This document shows, piece by piece, positions 11,539 to 24,481 of a stretch of 64,000 nucleotides of DNA; position 1 is the stretch's first letter, and each line of letters begins with the position of its first letter. Origin of the DNA: Claviceps africana (taxonomy: Eukaryota; Ascomycota; Sordariomycetes; Hypocreales; Clavicipitaceae); NCBI GenBank assembly GCA_018360145.1, contig SRPY01000088.1, positions 1 through 64,000 of the forward strand, in the 5' to 3' direction. Made by a program: the position numbers and the translations under genes. The notes beneath the pieces are model-generated. The model did not search any database, was not told the DNA's origin, and saw only the letters and a program-made list of their open reading frames with translations.

Positions 11539-12989
11539 CCCAGGCATAATCACCTACCCGGCACCACAGCGTCGGATTCCAACGTGTCCAGCCACATCAA
11601 AACACCTTTTCTTTGAGTAGTTTTTTTTTTGTGCCCGAACCCCTTTGTAAAGCCGGACTTGCTCTAGCATGGCACTCTTCTCCCCGTGGTGTCCATGTCC
11701 GTCCAACGCGGACATGATGCTACCGTCTGTGCTGCCTCGTCAGGGTGAGCGACGACGAGTCGGGGGCTCGGTGTTCGATTCATCATAGGGTAGTCGAGGC
11801 AGGAAAGAGTCTACATCTATGCTCAACTGGGCGTGGCTTGGGCAGACCGTCTCCGTACACAACATGTATCGTCACCTCGGGACAACGCCAATGGTTGACG
11901 TGACTGGTACAAGTCTAATGGCTTTGTTACGTGCGTGTATGTATGTACAGGTACGGACAGACGCAGTGCAGTCAGGAATACTAAGAGGACCATGAGGCAA
12001 AACCACAACAAAATAAAAGGTGGAAAAAAGACGAAAACTTTTAACTAAAAAAAGAAACGAAACGAAACGAAACCAAAAGACAAGAAAAGACAAGTGAGGG
12101 CAGTGAGAAATAGAGAAAAAGGAAAAGAAAGAAAAAAATCATCAGAGACATTTGTTTAGATCGTCTGCATCGGCAAAGGTTTTCTCCGCCTCAGTGTTTG
12201 ACTCTAGGTTGTCATCATCATATGAATATCTCGCCCTCGCGACTCGTTGACAAACGACACAACCCAAGAAGCAAACTCCCCACGAAGTTTGAGAGTGAAA
12301 AAAAGGGGGGTTTTCGGCGTCGTTTGTCAACAAACATCGCAGGGAAACGTATTTGACCCCCTCGCCTCAAGAATAAGCCCCATCGAGTAACTTTTGACAC
12401 CAAAAAGGTCCCAAAGCAATCGCATATCTATCAATTTCGACAAAAAGCTCCTCAGCGCCCGATGCCACAAGCCGTGCCGCCACACGGCTGCCTATCCTTC
12501 CACAGCTTGTACCAGCTTCCTCGACAAAAAGGCCCCTAGCTTGCATCATCCCGATACGGACTCATATCTTCGTCCAAAGGGGCCGAGAGATGCAGGAACT
12601 TTGGGCCTTGTTGGTGACAAAGCAGCACGCATACGCATGCAGCGACTCAGCAGGGCGGGCAGAGCACGGCGGATGGGCCAAGGCGCAAGAGGTCAGCCGC
12701 AGTGCTTCTATGGCGGCGCGTTTCCGCAAGCTCCAAGATGGAGACGTCCGGGGACTTTCACCCAAAGCAAGAGGTTTGTGTGTGTTTGCGAGACGCAGTG
12801 CCCGAGGGCAGAGCGTCTCCGTTTGGAAGCTTCGAATAGCGATTTGTTGAGCGAGGGGGTGAGGAGGAAAAGGGAAGAAAGAGAGCAAAGGATGGTTGGT
12901 GGTTTGAATTTTTTATCTAGCCCGCGGGGACCCACATTGCCCGGGCGGTGATGGGACTGGATGGGGGTTGGCTGCAGAAAGGCAAGGGC

Positions 12990-13023
<34 letters not shown>

Positions 13024-13441
13024 GAAGCTCGTGGTCTGCCTATCGATAGAAAATCTTTTGGATTGACGTGAGCCAATCAGTGGCGACGTCTCGGAGACAC
13101 TCAGCTAGGCTTCCTCATCCTTTTGCGGCAGATGCAAGAGCATACACTCCTGAACTGGACATGTCCGGCACCTTTGCGACATAAGAGCTGCCCTTTCTTT
13201 CTGGCCTTTCCTTCCCACGCTTCCTTCCTGCCTCAGCACCAGCTACGCGACTTTGGTCTCGCCGACCGCACGACATCCGGATCGATCCGTTCACCCGCAC
13301 GCGCCCAAAAGTCGCGACACACGCTCGCCTCTGCCGGCGTTTTGCTGCTGCCTCTGCCGCCCCGCGAAACGGCAGGCAACCCCGGGCCGAAACTTTAAAC
13401 AAAGGCATCGCATCGTCCGTCCGAGGCGGTAGCACGGCATC
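11539..13441. other. Intergenic region upstream of the Rae1/Gle2 gene
   Basis: No supportable gene. It contains AAACG repeats (12054-12072), an A-rich stretch (12000-12140), a 12-bp inverted repeat (12247-12258 with 12319-12330) and a 31-nt G run (12992-13022). The last 300 bp before 13442 are CT-rich and read like a promoter and 5' leader of the Rae1/Gle2 gene. Frames such as 12394-12951 have no recognisable motif. Confidence 0.5.
12992..13022. repeat. 31-nt G homopolymer upstream of Rae1/Gle2
   Basis: An uninterrupted run of about 31 G, roughly 420 bp upstream of the Rae1/Gle2 start codon. Such a run can form a G-quadruplex and is also a common place for assembly length errors. Confidence 0.9.
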
Positions 13442-14858
13442 ATGTCTGGTCTATTCGGGGCCACCACCACCGCCGCCAGCTCATCAACGACTAACACCGT
13501 CGGCGACCTCAAGTCCGATGTGGCACTCAGCGATCCTCCCACCGATACCATCACGGACCTCAGTTTCTCGCCCGGCCCCAACGGACCTGACTTCCTCGCC
13601 GTGTCCAGCTGGGACAACAAGGTCCGCATCTACGAGATCAACCAGAACGGCGAAAGCCAAGGCCGACATGCCTACGAACACTCACAGCCGGTCCTAAGTT
13701 GCCACTTTTCCAAGGTAAGCCACCGTCCCAACCGACCTGTCCACCCACACGCCTGCCCGCCCGTCTCTCCCACGACAAACGACGACCCCTTGCCGAGACG
13801 TGCCAGACTGACCGGCGCATGCCCTACGCACCCTCTCAGGACGGAACCAAAATCGCGTCCGCGGGCGCGGACAAGAATGTCAAGGTGTGCGACTTGAGCT
13901 CCCAGCAGGACATCATCATCGGCACGCACGACCAGCCCGTCCGGGCGTGCCGTTTCTTCGAGAACAGCGGCAACCCCATGATTGCGTCGGGCTCGTGGGA
14001 CAAGACGATCAAGTACTGGGACCTGCGGCAGCAGGGACGGGCGGCGGCGAGCGTGGCGTGTCAGGAGCGTGTCTACACCATGGACGTCCGGGATAACCTG
14101 TGCGTCGTGGGCACGGCGGACCGGTACATCAACGTCATCGACATGCGGAACCCGTCCAAGTTCTACAAGACGATGCAGAGCCCGCTGAAATGGCAGACGC
14201 GCGTGGTCAGTTGCTTTACCGACTCGGCGGGCTTCGCCATTGGGAGCATCGAGGGTCGTTGCGCGATCCAGTATGTGGAGGAGAAGGACGCGAGGTACGT
14301 TGGACTGTCGCCGCTGGAAGCATCTAAGCGACCTTTCTCTCTCTTTCTCTCTTTTTCTCTCTTTTTCTCTCTTTTTCTCTTTATTTTCTTCTTCTTTTTT
14401 CTCTCCTTTTCTTTCTCTCTTTCTCTCTTCTCCTTTTCTTCTTCTTTCTTTCTTTCTTTTCAAGTGGCTAACACCATTCCCCTTTTCTTCACCTCTCCAG
14501 CTCCAACTTCTCGTTCAAGTGCCACCGAGACCCCGTCGTAAACAGCACCGTCAACGTACACGCCGTCAACGACATCTCGTTCCACCCCGTCCACGGAACC
14601 TTCAGCACGGCCGGCTCGGACGGCACCTTCCACTTCTGGGACAAGGACGCCAAGCACCGCCTCAAGGGCTACCCCAATGTCGGCGGCAGCATCACGGCCA
14701 CGACGTTCAGCAAGACGGGCGAAATCTTCGCCTACGCTGTCGGGTACGACTGGAGTAAGGGCTACCAGCACAACACGCAGAGCTACCCCATCAAGGTGAT
14801 GCTGCATCCCGTCACCAACGATGAGTGCAAGCCGCGGCCGTCCATAAAGAAGAGGTAG
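13442..14858 (+). CDS. RAE1: mRNA export factor Rae1/Gle2 (WD40 protein)
   Basis: Three exons: 13442-13714, 13840-14294 and 14501-14858, with introns 13715-13839 and 14295-14500 (GTACGT donor, GCTAAC branch site), giving 361 residues, the usual family length. WD-type blades are visible: SWDNKVRIYEI, GADKNVKVCDL, SWDKTIKYWDL, GTADRYINVIDM and GSDGTFHFWDKD. The segment EGRCAIQYVEEKDAR followed by FSFKCHRD is characteristic of Rae1/Gle2. The protein is a seven-bladed propeller at the nuclear pore that binds the GLEBS motif of a nucleoporin (Nup98/Nup116 type) and acts in poly(A) RNA export and spindle function. Intron 2 holds a long CT tract (14336-14460). ATG 13442 gives a Gly/Thr/Ser-rich N-terminus typical of fungal members. 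Confidence 0.96.
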
Positions 14859-15311
14859 ACGTGGGTGGGTGTGCGGCACGGATGGGGAGGTCACGGAGAT
14901 GCTTTGGCAAAGGTTGGTGGGGATGGAAAGGTGCCGGAAGCGCCGTAACCGCGGTTGTACGAGAAAAAATTCCTATGTAGCTACATTATTTACAACAAAT
15001 TGACGGCAGAAAGAGAGCAAGACAAAAAGACGCTTGTACATGAAAAAGGACAAATTATATATGTGTAAGGGCAAAGACAGGCCCGTCCTTTTGACGTCCA
15101 GCCTGGGCGTTCTCATAGCTGCATCGAGGTCTTGGTGCTGCCGAGAGAAGCCGGTCCCGCCAACCATGTCATTGAAACATTGTCGTCGTGGAAATGAAAT
15201 GAATTAAAAACGCCGAGAAGCACGGGGATCTCCCACCGGGCACCCGGAGACCACAAAGGCTCTCCCATTCCGCGGTCCTCTCTTGCCCGGTGGCCCGTGC
15301 CCAAGTGGACC
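14859..15311. other. Intergenic region between convergent genes
   Basis: About 450 bp between the stop of Rae1/Gle2 (plus strand) and the stop of the minus-strand gene at 15312. It should hold both 3' UTRs and polyadenylation sites. No gene is seen. Confidence 0.6.
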
Positions 15312-16093
15312 TCAGACAGCCTTCTTGGCCGTTTTGCCAAAGGCATCGCCCACCATGCCCTTCCAGATATCCCGAATCATGCCGCCGCGTGCCGGCTCCT
15401 CGCGGGGCAGGCTGCTCTCGTCATACAAGAACTTGAGTTCGATGCCGTCGAGGCCAATGCCCTCTATGCCCGCGTTAGGGGGGCCGGGGACGACATTGTC
15501 CGGGTTGGCAGCCACAATGGTCACTTTGGGAAGGGGATCGGCCTCCTTGGCCGTGATGGGGCCGTGGGCGGCGGCGTAGTTATCGGGAAGGAGAGGCACG
15601 CGGGGCTCGTCACCGGAACTTGAGGGGCTCGTGTAGAGCAAGGCCGCTGGGGGGAGGACGGCGGCGTCGATGTGCGAGGTGGTGTGCAGGACTGGGGCGG
15701 CGGAGGCGGAGGCGGAGTGAAAGGTTTGCATTAGAGGTCTGGGGCGGTTGGTGAGGGAGGGCTGGGGCGTTGGCCGGTGGGTGGTGGTGAGGCCACGGGG
15801 GCTCTGGACACGGGTTAGCCAACGTCGGGCTGTTGAAGGACAGGGAAGGGGGGCACGGCACGGCCTGGAATTCGCTTCTTGGTGCTCGCCGGGGAATCAC
15901 GTACATCAGAGTGCTCGTGGCCGCGACGGTTGTGCAGCAGCTCGGCGTACTTGGGCATGAGGGACGCTCCGGCGCAGTGGGCAGAGCTGTCGAGGATGCC
16001 GGACGCCGACCGCGGGCCCACGCTGGCTGCGTGCGGAGAGCCGCTGCTGAGGGCTCGGGCGAGCTTGGCGATGGGAGCTGTGATGCGAGACAT
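15312..16093 (-). CDS. Conserved-looking protein of unknown function, possibly mitochondrial
   Basis: Two exons, 16093-15905 and 15803-15312, separated by a 101-nt intron (15904-15804) with a GTACGT donor, a GGCTAACCC branch site and a TCCAG acceptor; both junctions are phase 0, giving 226 residues. The first about 25 residues (MSRITAPIAKLARALSSGS...) carry Arg/Lys, Ser and Ala and no acids, like a mitochondrial presequence. The middle contains MPKYAELLHNRRGHEHSD and a Pro/Ser/Thr-rich stretch. The C-terminal half has VPLLPDNYAA, VTIVAANPDNVVPG and GMIRDIWKGMVGDAFGK. I do not recognise the family. The clean splice signals and codon use support a real gene. It converges with Rae1/Gle2. Confidence 0.75.
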
Positions 16094-17398
16094 GGATGAA
16101 GGTTTGCTACGTCTCGGACGGGTGGCTTTCGGTGGTGTGCTGTGTGTGTTGTGCGTATTGTGTGAAGAGGTGCAGGACGACGGCACGACAAGGCGATGAT
16201 TGATGTTCTTTGAGACGGCTGCCGGACGATGAGAGGAGGAAAGTGATTGATACTGTCTGAATTTGAAGTCGGGGGGGATGGGAATTTGTCCAATGTCTGG
16301 TCTGGCCTGGTCCGGTACCCCGTACCTCTGGAATGAGAAGCTCGATCGAGGATGGTCAGGTGAGCGGTGGGTGTCAATCAAGCCGTGTTGGCCTGCACAG
16401 CTGTGAACGGGCGTGGGCGGGTGTCAACGGGTGTCAACGGGTGTCAACGTGTGTTCAACGGGCGTGCTCGTGTGCCAAGTCATTGATGAGAGATGAATCT
16501 GACACTGGGCACGTGCTGACGACAGCCGGGGGGCCATGGCAAGCACTAACCTTGAAAGATAATAAAGTAAAGTAAGATAAGGTACTAGTACTTTACTAGT
16601 AGCTTGAAGCTGGAAGCTCCAAGGTTGTTGGGAACCTTCCAAGGTTGGCATGCGCGTACAGTACGTACCTCGCACGTCGAGGCAGCCGCCCAGCACTCAC
16701 GCCGTACTTTCCGCCGTGTCTCACACTGTGCCCAGCTGCTGGCCTCCCCTTCTCCGTCCCCCAACCGTGGGGAGACCCGGAGAAGCAGCCCGGCCGGTGT
16801 TATCTTCCCCGTACGAAATTGGCCGTGGTGGTGTCGTGGCGGCGAATTGATCGATGTGGTCCCGTCTGGCGCAACGGGTTAGAGTTCACCTCTACTGCAT
16901 TATCGGGGGAGGCAGCCACCGGATGGAGGATGGAGGGAGAAAGAAGCCAGCCACTGGCCCATCCAACGTGTTGAGAAGCTACTGCGGGGCACACGGGGCG
17001 CTCCCATGCCATCGCTCCTTCTTTTTCTTCTTGCACGTTGTCGCCTTTCCTGCCAATGTACCTACTTCAGGTACCTTCCTGGTTAGAGGTACCTAGTTTG
17101 CCACCTGACCTGTTCAAGCTCGAACCAGACTCGACTCGACTCGGCCAGCGGGAATTCGAGCAGAGGGCGCATGCAGATGGATGCATGCAACCACTTCTGA
17201 TGAGAGCCGATGTGTGCTTACGACGTACAAATATGTACATACATGTCGTATGCCGTGCGGTCGAGGAGTCGTGATGCATCATTGACGCTCCTCAGCCCTT
17301 GGCGCCAGGGCCACACGGCTCAACAGTTTCGTCGTCACCGAGGGCAGCGGAAAGAGTCTGGTCTGGTGCACTTGCGGCCCGCTGTGGCGCGTACCTGC
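16094..17398. other. Intergenic region with 11-bp tandem repeat
   Basis: No gene is supported in these 1.3 kb. It contains the promoter and 5' leader of the gene ending at 15312, an imperfect tandem array of CGGGTGTCAAC (16418-16460), and a palindrome-rich patch around 16585-16645. Longer open frames at 16604-16882 and 16645-16974 lack any recognisable motif. Confidence 0.5.
16418..16460 (+). repeat. 11-bp tandem repeat (CGGGTGTCAAC)n
   Basis: About three to four consecutive units of CGGGTGTCAAC and variants, about 330 bp upstream of the gene starting at 16093. A direct role is not indicated. Confidence 0.85.
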
Positions 17399-17812
17399 TT
17401 AGGGGCCAGACCGGGTGCCAGGGCTGCCGAGGCTGCTGGGGCTTGCCACTAGCGCCACATACGGCGTCCACCTGGTCGTCCATGGCCCATGCATTGACCC
17501 GGCTCCGTCTTCCGCCGCCCCGACAGTTGGGGCACCGGCCTCCGACCAGACGGCGGGCGGCCGAGCCATCGTTGCTGCAGTGCCAGCGATCTCGCTTGGC
17601 ACTCCGGCATCGGCGGGGCGGCCGCAGGCAAGCGACCGGACCGCGACCGACTCCATGCACCACGCCCAAGGTCCGCGCCCGCACGGCCCAAGAGCCTGGC
17701 CGAGCCGGTACTTTTTTTTCCCGCCCCGTGCTCGGCGGCGCGGGCGGGCTGGTTGTCCTCGGATCAACTTGGTGTCTCCGGGAGCACCGCGCTTCTTGCA
17801 TCTCGGACCGTG
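17399..17812 (-). pseudogene. 3' part of an open frame split by the Gypsy insertion (hypothetical)
   Basis: Reading minus strand from the target duplication (17817-17813) to a stop at 17399, this 138-codon frame continues exactly in phase from the frame at 24622-24482 if the retrotransposon and one GCTCC copy are removed. The combined frame would be 184 residues. The segment is Arg/Ala/Gly-rich and has no domain I recognise. Several other frames are also open in this GC-rich stretch, so it may be fortuitous. If real, the gene was inactivated by the insertion. Confidence 0.3.
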
Positions 17813-17817
17813 GCTCC

Positions 17818-18055
17818 TGTCACACGCGCGAGGGTAGCGCTCGGCCAACTCCAGGCACCACTACATAACGGGTACCTTCCACCTTAGGTATCCTTGCTTA
17901 TAGCTTATGTATATAAGATTTCCGCGGCCTTTAGGACCCTTAGAAGGAACCTAGACCTCTAGAACCCTCTAAGCCCCCTTAAGTGAGCTAAAGTCGATTA
18001 TTGTTTAAATTAAATCTTCACATTCTAAGCCCCTTATAAATTAGCCTTTATTATA
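17818..18055 (+). repeat. 5' LTR of the Gypsy element at 17818
   Basis: 238 bp, begins TGTCACACG, and aligns without gaps to the 3' LTR. All mismatches I could align are C/T or G/A. The outer part (17818-17870), next to single-copy DNA, keeps its original CpA/CpG content, whereas the inner end carries the T and A states and ends in TATTATA where the 3' copy reads TGTCACA. Confidence 0.95.
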
Positions 18056-21000
18056 AATAATTAACTTTTCCTCCCTTATAATTAAATACTGCCCCCTTTA
18101 CTGCCTTACCCTATACTAAAAGAATTTTAGTAAAGTGTACCTTAACCCCTTAAAGGAATCCTTCTCCCTTCTTTATATTATTAATATCTTTATAAACTTA
18201 TAAATAAGGCTTTATAAAAGTCTTTATAACTCTCCTTTACTTCTTTAAATACTTCTTTAAACACTTTTTTTTTATTAATAATCTTTAGCTAAATTAATAA
18301 ATAAGCAGCGCTGCTTTATAATATTTAATAAAATAATAATAACTTTACTACTTTAATAAAATAAAGCTTAAGGTTTTACTTTTTTTTTAATTACTCCTTT
18401 ATTAATTTTAAATAGACTATTTAAGAATTCCTTAATTTACTAAACTAACCTTTATCTCCTTTATCTTTAAAACCTTACTCCCTTAAGTTATATTACTATT
18501 ACTTTCCCTTTATTAATATAGCTCCCTTTAGTTCCTTTAAAGTAATTTAAAGTAAGGTTATTAAAAAGGCATTAATTAGTGCTAATAATAGCTAAATAGT
18601 TATTTATAGTCCCTTTAATTTTAAAGTAGTTATAAAAGATATATCTAAACTTTTAGCTAAAACTAAACTAGCCTTTTTTATAAATATTTTTTACTTAAAC
18701 TATTAAATAAAAGAAACCTATAAAATAATTATCTTTTAAGCTTAAAATATTTAAGTAAATAACTAATAAAACTTAGGGACTATTAAGGAATACTACTAAA
18801 AGGTATATACTTAATATTAAAAGCTATTTAATGCTATTAATAGCAGTATTTTAATTAGCTAAGAAGATATAAATAAACTATAATAGAAAATAAAAAAGGC
18901 TACTTAATAGTTTACTAAGGATATCTATATTTAAATTACTTAGTTTACTAAAAGTAAAACTAAAAGAAGAGCTATTATTATTTATTTATAATAGATATAA
19001 GCTTAAAATACTATAGCTATTTAAGCTCTATAGAAAGAATTATTTAATATAAAATAGAATATTAAAAATTAAGTAAACTTCTAAACTTAATAAATATATT
19101 AATAAAGAGAATAAATTACTAATCTTTTAGCTAAATAATACTTAAGCCTTAAAAACCTAAATAAATACTTTAAGGTATAGCTTAATAAGTTTTATAACCT
19201 TATTAAGTTAATTATAAAGGATATCCTTAAATATATATAAGCTAAAAGATTTATAAATATAGTTAGAATTTTAAGTAAAATTAGCTAAAAGGCTATAATT
19301 AGTTCTTTATATACTACCCTAAAAGTACTTTATAGTCCCTTAGCCTTTACCTTTATAAAAAAAAACCTCTATTTTATATATATAAAAAATAAAAGAGAAA
19401 ATCACTAAAGGTTATAATACTTAAGTGGTTCTTAATGTTAAAACTACTTTAATAAAGATTTATTTAGTAGTAATAAAGACTCTAATCTACTTTATAGGCT
19501 AATAGGGCTACTAAGGCTACTTAGATCTTTTAAACTATTAAAAATAATGCTAAAGTTTCTTAAAGACTTAAATAATAAATAGCTACTTAAGCTCCTTACT
19601 TAACTACTAAAGTAAAACTATTTAGCTATTACTTAAGTTAATTCTATTTAACTTAATAAGCCTTTATTTTATAATAAAAAGAATTTAAGTAAGTTCTAAC
19701 TTTAATAGTTTAAAGTTACTATATATTTAAAATCTTATATTAAAAGCTTTTTCTTTAACTAAATTAAGATTAACTAAGTTAAGTCTCTTCTCTTTAATAA
19801 AGTATAAATTTAGTATTAATATTAATTAAAATAAATTAAGATACTATATATTATTAATACTTAGAATTTCTATTTTAATGCTTTATAAAAATAGTTTAAA
19901 GATACTATAGAAGTATTAAAGAATTATAAAAGAATAATAAAGCTAAAATACTAAGGTAATACTATATAGTATTTTATTAAGCTTTTTAACTTAAATAATT
20001 TAGTAAACTAATTAGAAGTTATTTTATATATATATATCTTTAAAATACTTCTTAATAAAATTACTAAGTTAATATACTTTTAATAAAGGGGACTACTAAA
20101 CTTAAATAAAGATTTCCTTAATATAATTTTAAAGGTAGGCTAGATTTATAAAAATATACTATTTAACTTAGGCTTAAACTAATAAAGAAAAGGCATATCT
20201 ACTTTAACTTTAAGGCACTTAAAGTTAGGCTAATAAAAAGATTTATAAAATTAACGCCCTTAAGGCTTAAACCTATCTTTAAATATTAAAAAGCGTTATA
20301 AATTAAAAGGTATATAATAATAGCTTACTATTAAAAAGGCTCTTTAAAGTATAAACTAAGTAGCTATTAACTAAAGGAAAGCTAATAAGGTTAATTACTA
20401 GCGCTATAAATAAAATATATATAATACCTTAATTTATTATACTTAAAAAAATATTAATAGAAAAGAGCTTTTAATTGCCTTAAAGATTTCTTTATTAAAG
20501 TAAAAACTAAAGAAAAGGATTAATAAAAAAGAACTAATAGAATAGCTACTATTAAAAGTCTTAAAAATTAATATAATATTTAGCAACCTCTTAGAATTTA
20601 GATTTTAAAAGCTTTTAAAGTCTAACTTAGATTTTTAAATGCTACCTATAGACTATTTAATAAAGTAAAATAATATAAAGAAGAAAATATAGCACTTATT
20701 TTTAAAATTAAACTTAACCCCTTAGCTAAGTATTTAACTATAAAAAAACCTTATATTAAAATAAGGCCTATTATAAATATAACTTTATTAATTAATAGTA
20801 GAGAATATTTTATTAAAGTATTATTAAATAGTAATAGTAAAGTCTTAGTATTCTCCCTATATATAATAAAGAACTAAAACTTACTATTAAAAAAGAGGGT
20901 GAGCTATAAGACTCTTTATACCTTTAATAATACCTTAGACTTAATAGGTAAATAGTACTTTACTATACCTTTAGTATTAAAGTATTAGGAGGATTACTAT

Positions 21001-21779
21001 ATAAGGTTAACGTTTAAACTTAGCAACTTTAGTGACTATAATGTAATTTTTCTTTATTAGTAAATATAAATTTATTAGCTAATAAACCTATTTAATAAAG
21101 ACGCTAATTATATTATCTTTTTATTAAACTATTATAGGTAGTATTATTATAGCTAAGCCTATATAGAAAAACTTATATTAAAATAAATTATAGCTATAAA
21201 AGCTACTTTTAACACTATATTAGCTACTATTTTAAAGGAATTTTAGGAGTTTCTATTTATTATAATAAATAAAGCTATGCTTTAACTCCTTAACTATTAA
21301 CTATAGAATTATAAAATTAAATTAAAAAAAGGAACAATACTGCTTTAAAGTCCTTTATATACTATAAGTAAAAGGGAGTTATTTACTTTTAAGCTTTAGT
21401 TAAAAATAATATTAAAGATAGAAAAAATCTATAAATTAAATGTACTATATAGCGCCCTACTAATATTTACTAATAAAAAGGACTTAGAAGACCTATTACA
21501 CTTAATAGTTAACTTTAAAGGACTTAATAAGATTACTATATTAATAAAGTATTCTATCCCTTTAATATAAGAATTATAAAATTAATTATAAAGGGCTTAA
21601 TACTTTATAAAAATTAATCTTAAGTTTAGGTTTTATTTTATTTAAATTACTAAAAAATATAAATAAAAAACAGCTTTTTAATATAAATATAGCTTATTTA
21701 AATATCTAATTATGCCTTTTAAGTTAATAAATACCTTAATTACCTTCTAGGCCTTAATAAATTATATTTTCTAAGACTT

Positions 21780-21850
21780 TATTAATACTAAGCTATTAGT
21801 CTATATAAATAACCTCCTTATTTATACTAAAAGCCTAAAAGAGTATAATA
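21780..21850 (+). pseudogene. Reverse transcriptase core relic (Gypsy, YIDD to YINN)
   Basis: Translation in the plus frame through 21799-21828 gives V-Y-I-N-N-L-L-I-Y-T, the Gypsy RT active-site strand with GAC/GAT Asp codons converted to AAC/AAT, as RIP does. Stops flank it, so the enzyme is dead. Confidence 0.85.
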
Positions 21851-24243
21851 AGCTAGTTAAGAAAGTGCTTTATAGGCTTTTAAAGTATAACTTAGTAGTT
21901 ATCTTTTATAAATACTACTAAAGAGTAATATAGCTAAAGTTTTTAAAATATAATATATTTATAGAAAGAATCTTAATATTAGACTTAAAGACCTTATATA
22001 TAAAGAATTAGTAAGCCTTTATAACTTTAAAGGAGGTATAAAAGTTTATTAACTTTATTAATTTTTACTACTACTTTATTAAAAAATTTTTAAAGATTAT
22101 AAAGCTATTAATAGACTTTATTAAGCTTAATTAAAAAATATAGGCTTAATTATTTAATATATAGTAAGTATTTAAGTTACTAAAGGCCTCCTTCTCTTTA
22201 ATATTAATTTTAATATACTTTAACCTATTAAAACTAGTAATTATAAAAGTAAATGTATTAAACTTTATATTAAGCAACGTTCTTTTATAAAAAGGTTTTA
22301 ATAATAAGCTATACTTTATTACCTTTTACTTTTAAAAGCTATTTTTAGCTAAAATAAATTATAAAATCTATAATAAAGAACTTTTAATTATTATTAATTA
22401 CTTTAAGAAATAAAGATAATATTTAGAGAAAGCTATATATTAAATTAAAGTGTTTTTTAATTATTATAACCTTAAATACTTTATTAAGGTTAAAGTCTTT
22501 AATTATTAATAAGCTAAGTAGTTATAAAAACTATTAAACTATAACTTTATTATTACCTATTAATTAAGTAAAAAGAATAATAAAGCTAATATACTATTAT
22601 AACTACTTTAGTATTAACTTAAAAAAGGGGGAGAAAATAACTAGCCTATAGCAACTATATTAAAGGAAAAATACTTTACCCTTTTGCTATTAATAATGTC
22701 TTACTATATTAATAGTTTCTTTATTCTTTAATAAAATCTAGCCTTTATAATTTAAATTAAAAAAGTAGGACTTTTAAATAAAGAGTATTAAGTAAATCTT
22801 TAAAACCTTAAGTTAAATAAATACTTAATAATTAAAGATAGAATAATTTACTAAAAATAACACCTTTAAGTATTTAAGTTAATATAGTTAGAGGTTATAA
22901 TCTTAGAGTATAATATAAAGGTTACTAAATATATAGATATAAATAAAACTATTAAGCTTATTATTTATAACTTTTAATAGCTAAAACTAAAGCTAATAGT
23001 TAGGGAATATATATAAAGCTATTTAGAATGCTAATATAATAAAATACCTTAATATATCTTTTATAAACTACTATAACTATTAAAGCTTTATTATAAGCTA
23101 TAGTAGTTTATTATAATAAACTTTATTATAAAACTATTAGTATTTAATAAATATAACTTAATTTAAATTATAATAGATCCCTTTATAAAAATAGCCTACT
23201 TTATACCACTAAAAATTAATAGTAAAAAGATAAAGAACCTCCTAAGGATCTTTATAAAAGAGTATTAAAGGCATTATAGTATTCTATTAAATATTATATT
23301 AAACTATAACTTAAGATTTATATTTAAACTTTAAAAGGACTTCCTTAAGCTTATAAAAGTAAAGAGTAAAATAAGTATAACCTTTTACTCTTAAACTAAT
23401 AATTAGATAAAATATATTAATTAAATCTTAGAAATATATCTCTAAGCCTTTATAAATTATAAAATATTTAATTAAGAAGACTTACTATTAATAGCTAAGT
23501 TTATTTATAATAACTTATTATTATTTATATTAAATATAACGCTATTCTTTGCTAACTATAGGTATTACTTAGTAGTATATAACCCTCTATTAAGAGCCCC
23601 TTTTAACTTAAGTAGCTGTTTATATATACATTAAATAATATAAATATATAATAAAGTAAAGAAGTAATTTATTAAAAGCTAATAATAAATAAAGGAATAA
23701 GTAAATAAAAGATATAAAACCCCTTTAAAATATATAGAAAGCTAATTAGTTATATTTAATATAAAGAATATTTATATAAAATAATCTATAAAAAAGCTTA
23801 ATAAAAAGATACTTAAGCCCTTTTATATATTAAAGGTAATTTTAAATACTATACTTTAATTATTATTACTAAAGGAATAGTGTATTTATAACTCCTTCTA
23901 TATCTTCTTTATTAAACCCTTTTATATAAAAAAAAATATTAACTTAAATTAAATCTTAAAAGAGGCTAAATCTATTAAAGCTAAAAACTTTTAAGTAAAA
24001 AAGATATAAAATACCTAAACTATTAATAATAATATTAAGTATTTAATAAAATAAAAAGGATAGCCTATAAAGAAGCACTAAACTTAGAAACCTTATAAGC
24101 ACTTTATTAAAGATAAAGCTAAAGCTTTACTCTACTAATTTATAATTAATAACCTAAGTAAGCTTTATAATCTAAGGGTTTATAACACTACTTTATAAGT
24201 ATTATAAACGCTTAGAGTAAGCTCTTTTAAAAGGGGGGGATTA

Positions 24244-24481
24244 TATTATATATATAAGAGTAGCGCTTAGCTAACTCTAAGCACCACTATATAATAGGTA
24301 CCTTTCACCTTAGGTATCCTTATTTATAGCTTATATATATAAGATTTCCGCGGCCTTTAGGACCCTTAGAAGGAACCTAGACCTTTAGAACCCTCTAAGC
24401 CCCCCTAAGTGAGCCAAAGTCGATTATTGTTTGAATTGAATCTTCGCATTCCAAGCCCCTCATAAATTGGCCCTTGTCACA
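24244..24481 (+). repeat. 3' LTR of the Gypsy element at 17818
   Basis: 238 bp, preceded by the polypurine tract. Its inner end (24244-24300) is heavily mutated, while the outer about 110 bp up to TGTCACA at 24481 are unmutated. This is the mirror image of the 5' LTR. Confidence 0.95.

Noticed and set aside
17299..17868. 189-codon plus-strand frame
   Set aside because: It crosses the Gypsy insertion border into the LTR and overlaps other open frames in GC-rich DNA.
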